The notes beneath the pieces are model-generated. The model was not told the origin of the DNA and did not search any database. It saw only the letters and a list, made by a program, of their open reading frames with translations. A DNA stretch of 64,000 nucleotides from Streptomyces sp. NBC_00425 (GTDB lineage Bacteria; Actinomycetota; Actinomycetes; Streptomycetales; Streptomycetaceae), in contig NZ_CP107928.1 of assembly GCF_036030735.1 (NCBI RefSeq), positions 7,564,001 to 7,628,000 of the forward strand, given 5' to 3'. How positions within the stretch are numbered: the first letter of the stretch is position 1; each line of letters opens with the position of its first letter. Shown here piece after piece: positions 16,496 to 23,596 of the stretch. Made by a program: the position numbers and the translations under genes.

Positions 16496-17518
16496 TCAGC
16501 CTTCCTGGAGAGTGGTCAGTCCGTGCTCGATGAAGACGGGGACGAGCTCCCCGATGCGGTCGAAGCCGCGCCCGACCGTCTGGCCGAGCGTGTAGCGGTA
16601 GTGGATGCCCTCCAGGATCACGGCGAGCTTGAACCAGGCGAACGCCGTGTACCAGGCGACCGCCGAGACGTCGCGCCCGGAGCCCGCCGCGTACCGCTCG
16701 ACCAGTTCGGCCGGCGACGGATGACCGGGCGCCGAGGCGGTCGTGGAGATCGGGGAGTTCGGCAGCGTCAGCGGAACGCTGTACATCACCAGCAGCCCCA
16801 GGTCGGTCAGCGGGTCGCCGAGCGTCGACATCTCCCAGTCGAGGATCGCGCGGATCGTGTCGTCGGGGCCGATCAGGACGTTGTCGAGCCGGTAGTCGCC
16901 GTGCACGACGGCGGCGGCGGGGGAGGCCGGCAGGTCGCGGCCGAGCGCCGCGTGCAGCTCGTCGATCCCGGCCAGCTCGCGGCTGCGGGAGGCGTCCAGC
17001 TGTTTGCCCCAGCGGCGCAGCTGCCGGTCCAGGAAGCCCTCGGGCCGGCCGAAGTCGGTCAGGCCGACCTCGCCGGGGTCCACCGCGTGCAGCTCCACCA
17101 GGGTGTCCACCAGCGACAGCACGGCGTCCCGGGTGCGCCGCTCGCCGAGCGGGGCGAGCTCGTCGGCCGTCCGGTAGGGCGTGCCCTCGACGAACTCCAT
17201 GACGTAGAACGGGGCCCCGAGCACGTCGTCGTCCTCGCACAGCAGGACCGGGCGGGGCACCGGCACGCTCGTCGGGTGCAGGGCGCTGATCACCCGGTGC
17301 TCGCGCTTCATGTCGTGCGCGGTGGCCAGGACGTGCCCGAGCGGAGGCCGGCGTACGACCCACTTCGCCTCGCCGTCGGAGACCGCGTAGGTGAGGTTGG
17401 ACCGTCCGCCTTCGATCAGCCGTCCGGTGAGGGGGCCGTGGACCAGACCGGGACGCTCGCGCTCCAGCAGGGCGCTCAGCCGGTCGAGGTCGAGTCCGGG
17501 CGGGTGGTCGGGGCTCAT
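16496..17518 (-). CDS. APH-like phosphotransferase, separate counterpart of the ACAD10/11 kinase domain
   Basis: This 340-residue aminoglycoside-phosphotransferase-fold kinase has a GGRSNLTYAV loop, the catalytic loop VVHGDYRLDNVL, and the metal motif ILDWEMSTLGDPLTDLG. The last is a hallmark of the ACAD10/ACAD11 N-terminal domain and LvaA-type kinases. The family phosphorylates the hydroxyl of 4-hydroxyacyl-CoA rather than an antibiotic. ATG 17518 is preceded by AGGAGCG. It is the first gene of the operon, with 5 bp before the ACAD start, and carries a TetR-type operator 50 bp upstream. Aminoglycoside resistance is unlikely given the context and motif. Confidence 0.9.
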   Translation of the reverse strand: MSPDHPPGLDLDRLSALLERERPGLVHGPLTGRLIEGGRSNLTYAVSDGEAKWVVRRPPLGHVLATAHDMKREHRVISALHPTSVPVPRPVLLCEDDDVLGAPFYVMEFVEGTPYRTADELAPLGERRTRDAVLSLVDTLVELHAVDPGEVGLTDFGRPEGFLDRQLRRWGKQLDASRSRELAGIDELHAALGRDLPASPAAAVVHGDYRLDNVLIGPDDTIRAILDWEMSTLGDPLTDLGLLVMYSVPLTLPNSPISTTASAPGHPSPAELVERYAAGSGRDVSAVAWYTAFAWFKLAVILEGIHYRYTLGQTVGRGFDRIGELVPVFIEHGLTTLQEG

Positions 17519-17567
17519 GCGTCGCTCCTACGGACGGGACGGGTGAACAGGGGCTCGCCCCATGATG

Positions 17568-17583
17568 CCGACCGGTCGGTATG
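17568..17583. promoter_or_regulatory. Operator CATACCGACCGGTCGG before the kinase-ACAD operon
   Basis: Read on the minus strand this is CATACCGACCGGTCGG, with a perfect 12-bp palindrome CCGACCGGTCGG inside it. It is the same motif and orientation as the 12054 site. It lies 50 bp before the kinase ATG. Confidence 0.75.
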
Positions 17584-17624
17584 GAGTCCAGGGGTCACGC
17601 CCAACGTGATCGGGGCCACGATAG

Positions 17625-17663
17625 GCCGACGGCTCCCCGGACAGAACCCGGGGAGCCGTCGGC
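17625..17663 (+). terminator. Perfect 16-bp hairpin with T-tract on the plus strand
   Basis: Left arm 17625-17640 (GCCGACGGCTCCCCGG) and right arm 17648-17663 pair perfectly around a 7-base loop. A TTTT run at 17670-17673 follows on the plus strand. The nearest annotated genes on both sides are on the minus strand. It may terminate the His-rich gene in the minus direction, or a plus-strand transcript that I do not see annotated. Confidence 0.75.
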
Positions 17664-17767
17664 AGGCCCTTTTCGGCCGTTGCGGGCGTTCCGGCCATGG
17701 CGGCCGCACCCGGAGCTCCGGGGGTCACGGCCGCCCGGCTCCGCGGCCGCCCGGTGTTCCGGACGCG

Positions 17768-18064
17768 TCAGTGGTCGTCCCAGTGGCCGTCGTGCTCCGC
17801 GTGCCGGTGGCCGTCGTGCAGGTAGTCGAAGTGCCCGCCGTGCTCCACGCGCGCGTGCCCGCAGTCCTCGCCGTGCCGGTGCTCGTGCCCGTCGTGGGCC
17901 CGGTGCCCTTCGGGCTCGCACTCGTCCCAGTGGCCGGCGTGCTCGCGGTGCAGATGTCCGTCGTGGACGTAGTCGACGTGGTCGCCGTGGCTCACCTCGG
18001 CGTGCCCGCAGTCCGGGCCGTGCGTGTGGGAGTGGGCGGAGTGCTCGAGATGGAGGGCGGTCAT
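17768..18064 (-). CDS. Small His-rich metal-binding protein with internal duplication
   Basis: This 98-residue protein has 27 histidines (28%) plus many Asp/Glu. It is built from two roughly 33-residue copies: one from GPDCGHAEVSHGDHVDY to AGHWDE, the other from GEDCGHARVEHGGHFDY to DGHWDDH. Each copy has one Cys in DCGH, a YxHDGHxH core and a GHWD end. There is no signal peptide or membrane segment. Zn, Ni or Cu buffering in the cytoplasm is inferred from composition. It is divergent from the quinone oxidoreductase, and a small perfect dyad (18104-18114) lies in between. Similar His-rich proteins in actinomycetes are often zinc-regulated, but no Zur box was identified with certainty. Confidence 0.75.
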   Translation of the reverse strand: MTALHLEHSAHSHTHGPDCGHAEVSHGDHVDYVHDGHLHREHAGHWDECEPEGHRAHDGHEHRHGEDCGHARVEHGGHFDYLHDGHRHAEHDGHWDDH

Positions 18065-18103
18065 GGGGGTGGCTCACCTTCGAAGCTGCGGGCGATGACG
18101 TCG

Positions 18104-18114
18104 GACACAGTGTC
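18104..18114. promoter_or_regulatory. Short perfect dyad GACAC-A-GTGTC in a divergent promoter region
   Basis: This 11-bp inverted repeat lies between the divergent His-rich gene (starts at 18064) and the oxidoreductase (starts at 18181). It is a possible operator, but short enough to arise by chance. Confidence 0.35.
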
Positions 18115-18180
18115 ACGCGAACCGGGCATATCGGGTGATCCGGCTTGCGTGGCGTCCGGAGACCCCGGAGGGTCGGACCC

Positions 18181-19155
18181 ATGAAGGCGATCAGTTACGC
18201 AGGCTACGGCGGCCCCGAGACGCTCGTGTACGGGGAGGTGCGCGATCCCAGGATCGGTCCCGACGCCGTGCTGGTGAAGGTCCGCGCGGCGGCTGTGAAC
18301 CCCGTCGACTGGAAGGCCCGGCAGGGATATCTGGACGGGATGCTGGAGGCCGTCTTCCCGGTGGTCCCCGGCTGGGACGTCTCGGGGGTCGTCGTCCAGC
18401 TCGGCGTGTCCGTGCCCGAGTTCGCGGTCGGCGACGAGGTCGTCGGCTACGTCCGCGAGGACTTCCTCTCCCGCGGCACCTTCGCCGAGTACGTCGCCGC
18501 CCCCGTGCGCACCCTCGCCCGCAAGCCGCGCAACCTCACCTGGGAGCAGGCCGCCGGGCTGCCGCTCACCGGACTCACCGCCTACCAGGTGCTGACCGGG
18601 GCGCTCCAGGTGAAACGCGGCGAGACCGTCCTCGTCCACGCGGCCGCGGGCGGCGTCGGCTCGATCGCCGTACAGCTCGCGCGTCACCTGGGCGCCCGGG
18701 TGATCGGCACGGCGAGCGAGGCCAATCACGACTTCGTGCGCTCACTGGGCGGCGAGCCGGTGACCTACGGCGAGGGCCTGGCGGAACGGGTGCGCGGACT
18801 GGCCCCCGAGGGTGTGGACGCGGCCTTCGACACGGTCGGCGGCGAGACGCTGAGGGTCTCCGCCAACCTGCTGGTCCCGGACGGACGTCTGGCCTCGATC
18901 GCCGACGGGGACGTCGTCGGCTACGGCGGCCGCTACTGCTGGGTCCGCCCCGACGCCGAGGACCTCACCCGCCTGGCGGAACTGGCCGAACAGGGCGTCG
19001 TCTCCGTGCACGTCTCCAGGACGTTCCCGCTGGAGCAGGCCGCGGAGGCCCATCGCCTCAGCGAGGAGGGCCGCACCCGCGGCAAGATCGTGGTCACCGT
19101 GGACTGGGAGGAGGAGCGGGAGGAGGCTCCCGGGGCGGCTGCGGAAAGCGCGTAG
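18181..19155 (+). CDS. NADP-dependent quinone oxidoreductase-like MDR protein
   Basis: This 324-residue zinc-independent medium-chain dehydrogenase has an N-terminal GroES-like domain (VRAAAVNPVDWKARQGY). The Rossmann motif HAAAGGVGSIAVQLARHLGA is at about residues 148-167. The C-terminal FPLEQAAEAHRLSEEGRTRG closes the catalytic domain. No zinc ligands are present, as expected for the zeta-crystallin/quinone oxidoreductase branch. ATG 18181 (MKAISYAGYGG) is the conserved start; the frame extends 12 codons upstream without support. It likely reduces quinones or enones with NADPH. It appears monocistronic. Confidence 0.9.
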   Translation: MKAISYAGYGGPETLVYGEVRDPRIGPDAVLVKVRAAAVNPVDWKARQGYLDGMLEAVFPVVPGWDVSGVVVQLGVSVPEFAVGDEVVGYVREDFLSRGTFAEYVAAPVRTLARKPRNLTWEQAAGLPLTGLTAYQVLTGALQVKRGETVLVHAAAGGVGSIAVQLARHLGARVIGTASEANHDFVRSLGGEPVTYGEGLAERVRGLAPEGVDAAFDTVGGETLRVSANLLVPDGRLASIADGDVVGYGGRYCWVRPDAEDLTRLAELAEQGVVSVHVSRTFPLEQAAEAHRLSEEGRTRGKIVVTVDWEEEREEAPGAAAESA

Positions 19156-19222
19156 AGAGCCCGGGCCGTAATGGGGGCGGGGCCGGGCGAGGCGCGAGCG
19201 GGGAGCGCGCCCGGCGGGCGGA

Positions 19223-19546
19223 TCAGACCACGAGGACGACGGCGCACACCGCCGTCGCCACCGCGCACGCGACGGCCGCGCTGGCGTGACGGGCGGTGAG
19301 GGCCACCGGGTTCGGCGCGGCGGCGAGGGCGTGGATGCGCCGATGGGCGAGCAGCAGGAAGGCCAGCCACAGGGCGCAGCACAGCGCGCCCGCCACGATC
19401 TGGGACGCCGACGGGCCGCCGTGCAGCGCGGCCTTCACGGCCAGCACGGCCGAGACGGTGCTCGCCAGCGTCGTGCGCCGCCAGGCCAGCCGGGTCCGCT
19501 CGGGCTGGAGACCGGGGTCCCGCTCCGGCGGCGGCCCGCCGCTCAT
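19223..19546 (-). CDS. DUF202 membrane protein (second of pair)
   Basis: This 107-residue protein contains the DUF202 opening RTRLAWRRTTLA followed by three hydrophobic helices and an interhelical LAHRRIHALA. Its ATG overlaps the stop of the upstream DUF202 gene (ATGA), so the two are translationally coupled and may form a hetero-oligomer. Function is unknown; the family is associated with small membrane proteins such as YidH. Confidence 0.82.
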   Translation of the reverse strand: MSGGPPPERDPGLQPERTRLAWRRTTLASTVSAVLAVKAALHGGPSASQIVAGALCCALWLAFLLLAHRRIHALAAAPNPVALTARHASAAVACAVATAVCAVVLVV

Positions 19547-19935
19547 CCCTCCCACCCCACGAGCACCACCAGCACCATCGCCACGGCCACCACCGCGACC
19601 AGCACGCCCAGCAGCGCCGGAAAACGGGAGGACGGCAGGTCCTCGCCCCGGCGCATCGCCCGCTCGCAGCGCACCCAGTGGTTCACCGCGCGCAGGGAGC
19701 ACAGCACGCCCGCCGCGAGCAGCGCGAGCGCCAGCCCGACCCGCCAGCCCCAGCGCAGGTCCGGCAGGAACTGGTCCACCGCGAAGCCTCCGCCGATCAA
19801 CGCGAGCGCGGTGCGCAGCCAGGCCAGGAACGTGCGCTCGTTCGCCAGCGAGAACCGGTAGTCGGGTGTGCTGCCCTCCTCCCTGACCTGCTGGGGGGCG
19901 AACCACAACCGGACGTTTTGTACGAACTCGATCAC
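19543..19935 (-). CDS. YidH-family DUF202 membrane protein (first of pair)
   Basis: This 130-residue protein has the diagnostic DUF202 motif SLANERTFLAWLRTALALIG, then three predicted membrane helices (about residues 38-58, 62-84 and 105-127). It is 10 bp downstream of the NUDIX gene and overlaps the second DUF202 gene by 4 bp, which gives a NUDIX-DUF202-DUF202 operon. No catalytic residues are evident. Confidence 0.88.
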   Translation of the reverse strand: MIEFVQNVRLWFAPQQVREEGSTPDYRFSLANERTFLAWLRTALALIGGGFAVDQFLPDLRWGWRVGLALALLAAGVLCSLRAVNHWVRCERAMRRGEDLPSSRFPALLGVLVAVVAVAMVLVVLVGWEG

Positions 19936-19945
19936 CCACAGGACC

Positions 19946-20497
19946 CTACCCGTCGCCTCCGCGGGGCCCCTTCGGCGCGGTGCGGGCCGTCGCCCGGTGC
20001 GCCCTGAGCCGCTCGTACGCCGCCAGCCCGTCCGGCACCCACTGCCAGACGGACAGACGTCGCTCGACCTCCTCCTCGGGCAGGAAGTCGTGCCATGCCA
20101 CCTCCTCCGTCTGCGGGGACACCGGCAGCTCGCAGCGGACCTCGTACACGGCCGACCACCAGCTCCCCGCCGCCCCGTCCTCGTAGAGGAACGTGAACAG
20201 ATGCTCCGGTCGGGGCAGCCCGCTCACCCCGAGCTCCTCCTCCGCCTCGCGCAGCGCGGCCTCGTCGTAGGCCTCGCCCGCGCCGACCACCCCGCCGACG
20301 AACATGTCGTACAGGGAGGGGAACACCAGCTTGGCCGCCGTCCTGCGATGGACGAAGACGCGCCCCTCGTCGTCCCTGACCTGGACGAACACACAGCGAT
20401 GGCGCAGACCTTCGGCGTACACCTGCCCGCGCGGGCGCCGGCCGATGACCTGGTCGTTCTCGTCGACGATGTCGAGGATTTCGTCAGCAGCGCTCAT
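19946..20497 (-). CDS. NUDIX hydrolase
   Basis: This is about 183 residues from ATG 20497 (MSAADEILDIVDEND); an ATG at 20509 would add MDGA. The Nudix box GGVVGAGEAYDEAALREAEE plus ELGV matches GX5EX7REUXEEXGU, so it hydrolyses a nucleoside diphosphate linked to another moiety. The N-terminus DENDQVIGRRPRGQVYAEGL resembles the isopentenyl-diphosphate isomerase-like/YfcD group. The metal ligands are present. It heads the DUF202 operon. Confidence 0.88.
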   Translation of the reverse strand: MSAADEILDIVDENDQVIGRRPRGQVYAEGLRHRCVFVQVRDDEGRVFVHRRTAAKLVFPSLYDMFVGGVVGAGEAYDEAALREAEEELGVSGLPRPEHLFTFLYEDGAAGSWWSAVYEVRCELPVSPQTEEVAWHDFLPEEEVERRLSVWQWVPDGLAAYERLRAHRATARTAPKGPRGGDG

Positions 20498-20509
20498 CGC
20501 CCCATCCAA

Positions 20510-20565
20510 GCAGCCCCGTCCGAAGAGTCCCGCCCGTCAGTCCCGTCCGAGCAGCCCCGTCCGAG
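20510..20565. repeat. Degenerate 12-15 bp tandem repeat between NUDIX and DMT genes
   Basis: Four related units (GCAGCCCCGTCCGA and variants) occupy most of the 84-bp spacer upstream of the NUDIX start. The first and last units are nearly identical. No stem is evident. Confidence 0.55.
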
Positions 20566-20581
20566 GAGAGCCTCGTTCCGC

Positions 20582-21493
20582 CTACTGGGGCTGGAGTTTC
20601 GGGACCCGCTCCCGAGGGGCCCCACCCCGGGGCATCGCCGGGTGCAGCCCGAGCAGCACGATGCCCGCGACGATCGCCGCCAGTCCCGCCGCCTCCCAGG
20701 CCAGCGCGCCGGTGTCGGTGTGCAGCCGGTCGCCCAGGAAACCGACGCCGCAGAGGATTCCGGCGAGAGGCTGCGCCGCCGTCAGCGCGGGCAGCGACAT
20801 CCGCAGCGGCGCCGTCTCGAAGGCGCTCTGCACCAGCACCAGGCCGGTCACGCCGAGCGCGAGCACCGCGTACGGCTCCCAGCGGGTCATCAGCTCGCCG
20901 AGACCGCCGGCCGAGAAGCGCTGTCCGCTGACCCGGGTCAGCGCGTCCTGCACGCCGTACAGCAGACCGGCGGCCAGGGCCAGCAGCACCGGGCCCGCGC
21001 TCAGCCGGGAACGCTTGGCGTAGGTGGTGAGCAGCAGTGCCAGTCCGATCATCGCGCCGATGATCGTCCAGTGCCGCAGCGGATCCGTGACCGCGCTGCC
21101 GCCGCGCGGCTCGCCCGCCACGATGAAGACGGTCACGCCGCCCGCGAGCAGGAAGAGCCCCGCCCAGCCCTGGCGGCCCAGCGACTGTTTCGTCTGATGC
21201 CGGGAGAGCGCGAGGGCGAACAGCAAATTGGTCGCGAGCAGCGGCTCCACCAGGGAGATCTCGCCCTGGCCGAGCGCGATCGCGCCCAGCGCCATTCCCG
21301 CCACCATGAGACCGAGGCCGCCCAGCCAGCGCGGCACCTTCATCAGGTCGAGCAGCAGTCGCGGCGAGAGGAAGTCGCCGAGCGGCGCCCGCTGGGCCGC
21401 GTTCTGCTGGAGCACGAACCCGAAGCCCAGACAGCAGGCGGCGCTCACGGCGAGAACCAGAACCAGAACCGACACGCTGCGTACCTCGATCAT
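20582..21493 (-). CDS. DMT-superfamily transporter (NIPA/EamA-like), 10 TM
   Basis: This 303-residue integral membrane protein has about nine or ten hydrophobic helices and DMT-type half repeats. It opens with the helix VSVLVLVLAVSAACCLGFGF. GEISLVEPLLATNLLFALAL is the conserved end-of-helix-3/4 motif of the DMT/NIPA group. ATG 21493 (MIEVRSVSV) is used. The substrate is unknown; related proteins handle Mg2+ or small metabolites. It is probably monocistronic. Confidence 0.85.
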   Translation of the reverse strand: MIEVRSVSVLVLVLAVSAACCLGFGFVLQQNAAQRAPLGDFLSPRLLLDLMKVPRWLGGLGLMVAGMALGAIALGQGEISLVEPLLATNLLFALALSRHQTKQSLGRQGWAGLFLLAGGVTVFIVAGEPRGGSAVTDPLRHWTIIGAMIGLALLLTTYAKRSRLSAGPVLLALAAGLLYGVQDALTRVSGQRFSAGGLGELMTRWEPYAVLALGVTGLVLVQSAFETAPLRMSLPALTAAQPLAGILCGVGFLGDRLHTDTGALAWEAAGLAAIVAGIVLLGLHPAMPRGGAPRERVPKLQPQ

Positions 21494-21997
21494 CCGGTCG
21501 GGCCACGGACGGGGTGCGTAGTGGCCGACTGTAGCGTCCCAGCGCCCTCGGCACCCCGGGAGTGCCCGAAGCGTCCGCTGCGGGCCCGCACGGGGCGATG
21601 GTTGCGGGAGTACCCCGAACCGGGCGGCTGACTCGGCCGCGGGGCCCGCGGCCGGAGCCGGAGGCGCGGGGCGCCCCTACGGCCATGGTGTGGGCTCCGG
21701 CCGGGCCGCGCCATGGCGCACGCCACACTCGTCCCGCGGTCAGCCGGTCGGGGAGGCTCCCACCAGGGGCGGGCCGCCGAAATCCGCTTCCGCGCCGCCG
21801 TGACCCGCCGGGATCGCCGTCACTCGCCGGGATCGACGCGGGGTCGCCACGCGCATCGTCTGCCTTCCGGGACCTCTTCCGGGACGCTCTTGCGGGACCC
21901 GCTCCCGCGCGGCCCGGAAGGTAAGAAGTGATGACGGAAGTCTGACGGCTGCCGGGCAGACCTGGCCCGGCCCGCCCGCGGGTGTTCGAATGGACGG
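21494..21997. other. 504-bp spacer without a convincing gene
   Basis: Small frames here lack start signals and any recognisable protein. I see two adjacent 19-bp near-copies (CGCCGTGACCCGCCGGGAT at 21796 and a variant at 21815). An A-rich patch (aaggtaagaagtgatgac, 21919-21936) could belong to the promoter of the molybdopterin gene at 21998. Nothing else is recognisable. Confidence 0.5.
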
Positions 21998-22723
21998 GTG
22001 AATCCCGAACCGTCCGAGGAACGCGGCGCCCCCGTCGGCCGCCGGGTGTTCCTCGGCACCCTCGCCCTCGGCGCCCTGGGGGTCGTCGCCGCACCCCCGC
22101 TCCAGCGCGGTCTCGAGGCCTTCCTCGGCAGCGCCGCGGACAAGGACCCCACGGGCCTGACCGGGCTGCTCCCCAACGGAGGCGGCTTCCGCTACTACTC
22201 GGTGACCTCGTCCGTCCCGCACAAGGACGCCTCGAACTACCGACTCACCGTGGACGGCCTGGTCGACCGCCCGGTCAGCTACACCCTGGCCCAGCTGAAG
22301 GCCCTGCCGCAGACCCGCATGGTCAAGGACGTGCAGTGCGTGACGGGCTGGCGGGTCCCGGGCACGGCGTTCGAGGGCGTACGGCTGTCCGCCCTCCTCG
22401 ACGCGGCCGGTGTGCGGGCGAACGCCGGCGCGGTCCGGTTCACCTGCTTCGACGGCGCGTACAGCGAGAGCCTCACCCTGGACCAGGCCCGCCGCGCCGA
22501 CGTCCTCGTCGCCCTGCGCATGCAGGACAAGGACCTCGGTCACGACCACGGCGGCCCTGTCCGCCTCTACGTGGCGCCGATGTACTTCTACAAGTCCGCC
22601 AAGTGGCTCTCCGGCATCACCGTCACGGAGAAGGTGAAGCCCGGCTACTGGGAGGACCGCGGCTACGACGTCGACGCCTGGGTCGGCCGTTCGAACGGAC
22701 GCGACGATGAGCCTACGAGCTGA
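21998..22723 (+). CDS. Tat-exported molybdopterin-dependent oxidoreductase (SUOX/YedY-like)
   Basis: This 241-residue protein has an N-terminal Tat-type leader (GRRVFLGTLALGALGVVAA). It is followed by an oxidoreductase_molyb domain with DVQCVTGWRVPG, where the single Cys is the expected molybdenum ligand of the sulfite-oxidase family. It also has LDGLVDRPVSYTL-type and RFTCFDGAYSESL segments. The start is GTG 21998. The next gene, a cytochrome b, begins inside its last codons (17-bp overlap), so the pair should form an exported redox enzyme fed by membrane electrons, like MsrP/MsrQ. The substrate is not established; methionine-sulfoxide reduction is only an analogy. Confidence 0.88.
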   Translation: MNPEPSEERGAPVGRRVFLGTLALGALGVVAAPPLQRGLEAFLGSAADKDPTGLTGLLPNGGGFRYYSVTSSVPHKDASNYRLTVDGLVDRPVSYTLAQLKALPQTRMVKDVQCVTGWRVPGTAFEGVRLSALLDAAGVRANAGAVRFTCFDGAYSESLTLDQARRADVLVALRMQDKDLGHDHGGPVRLYVAPMYFYKSAKWLSGITVTEKVKPGYWEDRGYDVDAWVGRSNGRDDEPTS

Positions 22724-23330
22724 GGCGGCGCCGGCCGCCACCGGAGTGCGCCGCTTCACCCGCGCCGTGCGGTGGGTGCACCGCACCACGGCCCTGCTCA
22801 TGGGCGTGTGCGTGGCGACGGCCGCCTGCCTGTACATCCCCGAGTTCGCCCAGCTCGTGGGCCGCCGCGAACTGGTCGTGAGGGTTCACGAGTGGGCGGG
22901 TCTGGCCCTGCCCGTCCCCGTCCTCGCGGGCCTCGCCTCCCGCGCGTTCCGCGCCGACCTGCGCCACCTCAACCGCTTCGGCCCGTACGACCGACGCTGG
23001 CTGCGGGCAGTCCTGCGCCGGGACAAGCGGCGGGAGTCGCGTCCGGCGGCCAAGTTCAACGCCGGCCAGAAGATCTACTCGTCCTGGATCGCCGGGGCCA
23101 CCCTGGTCATGCTCGGCACCGGACTCCTCATGTGGTTCACCCACCTCACCCCGATCATGTGGCGCACCAGCGCGACCTTCGTCCACGACTGGCTGGCCCT
23201 GACCATCGGCATCGTCCTGGCCGGCCACATCGGCATGGCGCTCGGCGACCCGGAGGCCCGACGCGGCATGCGCACGGGCTCGGTGAGCCGCGAATGGGCC
23301 GAACGAGAACACCGCCACTGGCGGCCCTGA
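22707..23330 (+). CDS. Cytochrome b561/formate-dehydrogenase-gamma-like membrane subunit
   Basis: This 207-residue, four-helix membrane protein has histidines placed for haem b ligation: VRWVHRTTALLMG in helix 1, VHEWAGLALPVPVLAGL in helix 2, TFVHDWLALTIGIVLAGHIG in helices 3-4. WFTHLTP lies in the connecting region. It overlaps the molybdopterin gene by 17 bp and is the likely quinol-oxidising anchor that feeds electrons to the exported subunit. It is not a YedZ/MsrQ homologue by motif. Confidence 0.85.
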   Translation: MSLRAEAAPAATGVRRFTRAVRWVHRTTALLMGVCVATAACLYIPEFAQLVGRRELVVRVHEWAGLALPVPVLAGLASRAFRADLRHLNRFGPYDRRWLRAVLRRDKRRESRPAAKFNAGQKIYSSWIAGATLVMLGTGLLMWFTHLTPIMWRTSATFVHDWLALTIGIVLAGHIGMALGDPEARRGMRTGSVSREWAEREHRHWRP

Positions 23331-23375
23331 CCGACGGTGCCCCGCAACTGCTCACCGGCCGCCCCCCAGCGACCT

Positions 23376-23485
23376 TCCGGCACGGCCCCCACGTGACCTC
23401 CGGCTCGGCCGCATCGCAACCGCTCCGGCAGGGCTCCCGCGATCGTCCGGCACGCCCCCGCATGATCCCCTCCGGCACGGCCGCG
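23376..23485. repeat. Degenerate ~24-bp tandem repeat, five units
   Basis: A TCCGGCWSGGC core recurs at 23376, 23399, 23424, 23446 and 23471 (spacing 22-25 bp). The array lies in the 266-bp spacer between the convergent 3' ends of the cytochrome b gene and the idonate dehydrogenase gene. Nothing else is recognised in the spacer. Confidence 0.55.
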
Positions 23486-23596
23486 CCCCGACCGCTCCAC
23501 CCCGCCCCCGGCGGATCGCCGGGACGTGCCTGTGGGGCCTCAGGCCTCGCGAATCGCTGCAACATGCCGGGGGCACCTCGCCGCGCGGGCTGCCGG

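Noticed and set aside
16496..17518. Aminoglycoside resistance phosphotransferase
   Set aside because: The motifs and the operon with ACAD11-like dehydrogenase point to an acyl-CoA kinase rather than an antibiotic kinase.
21562..21931. Small frames in the 504-bp spacer before the molybdopterin gene
   Set aside because: No ribosome binding sites, no family and Pro/Arg-rich composition typical of random GC-rich DNA.
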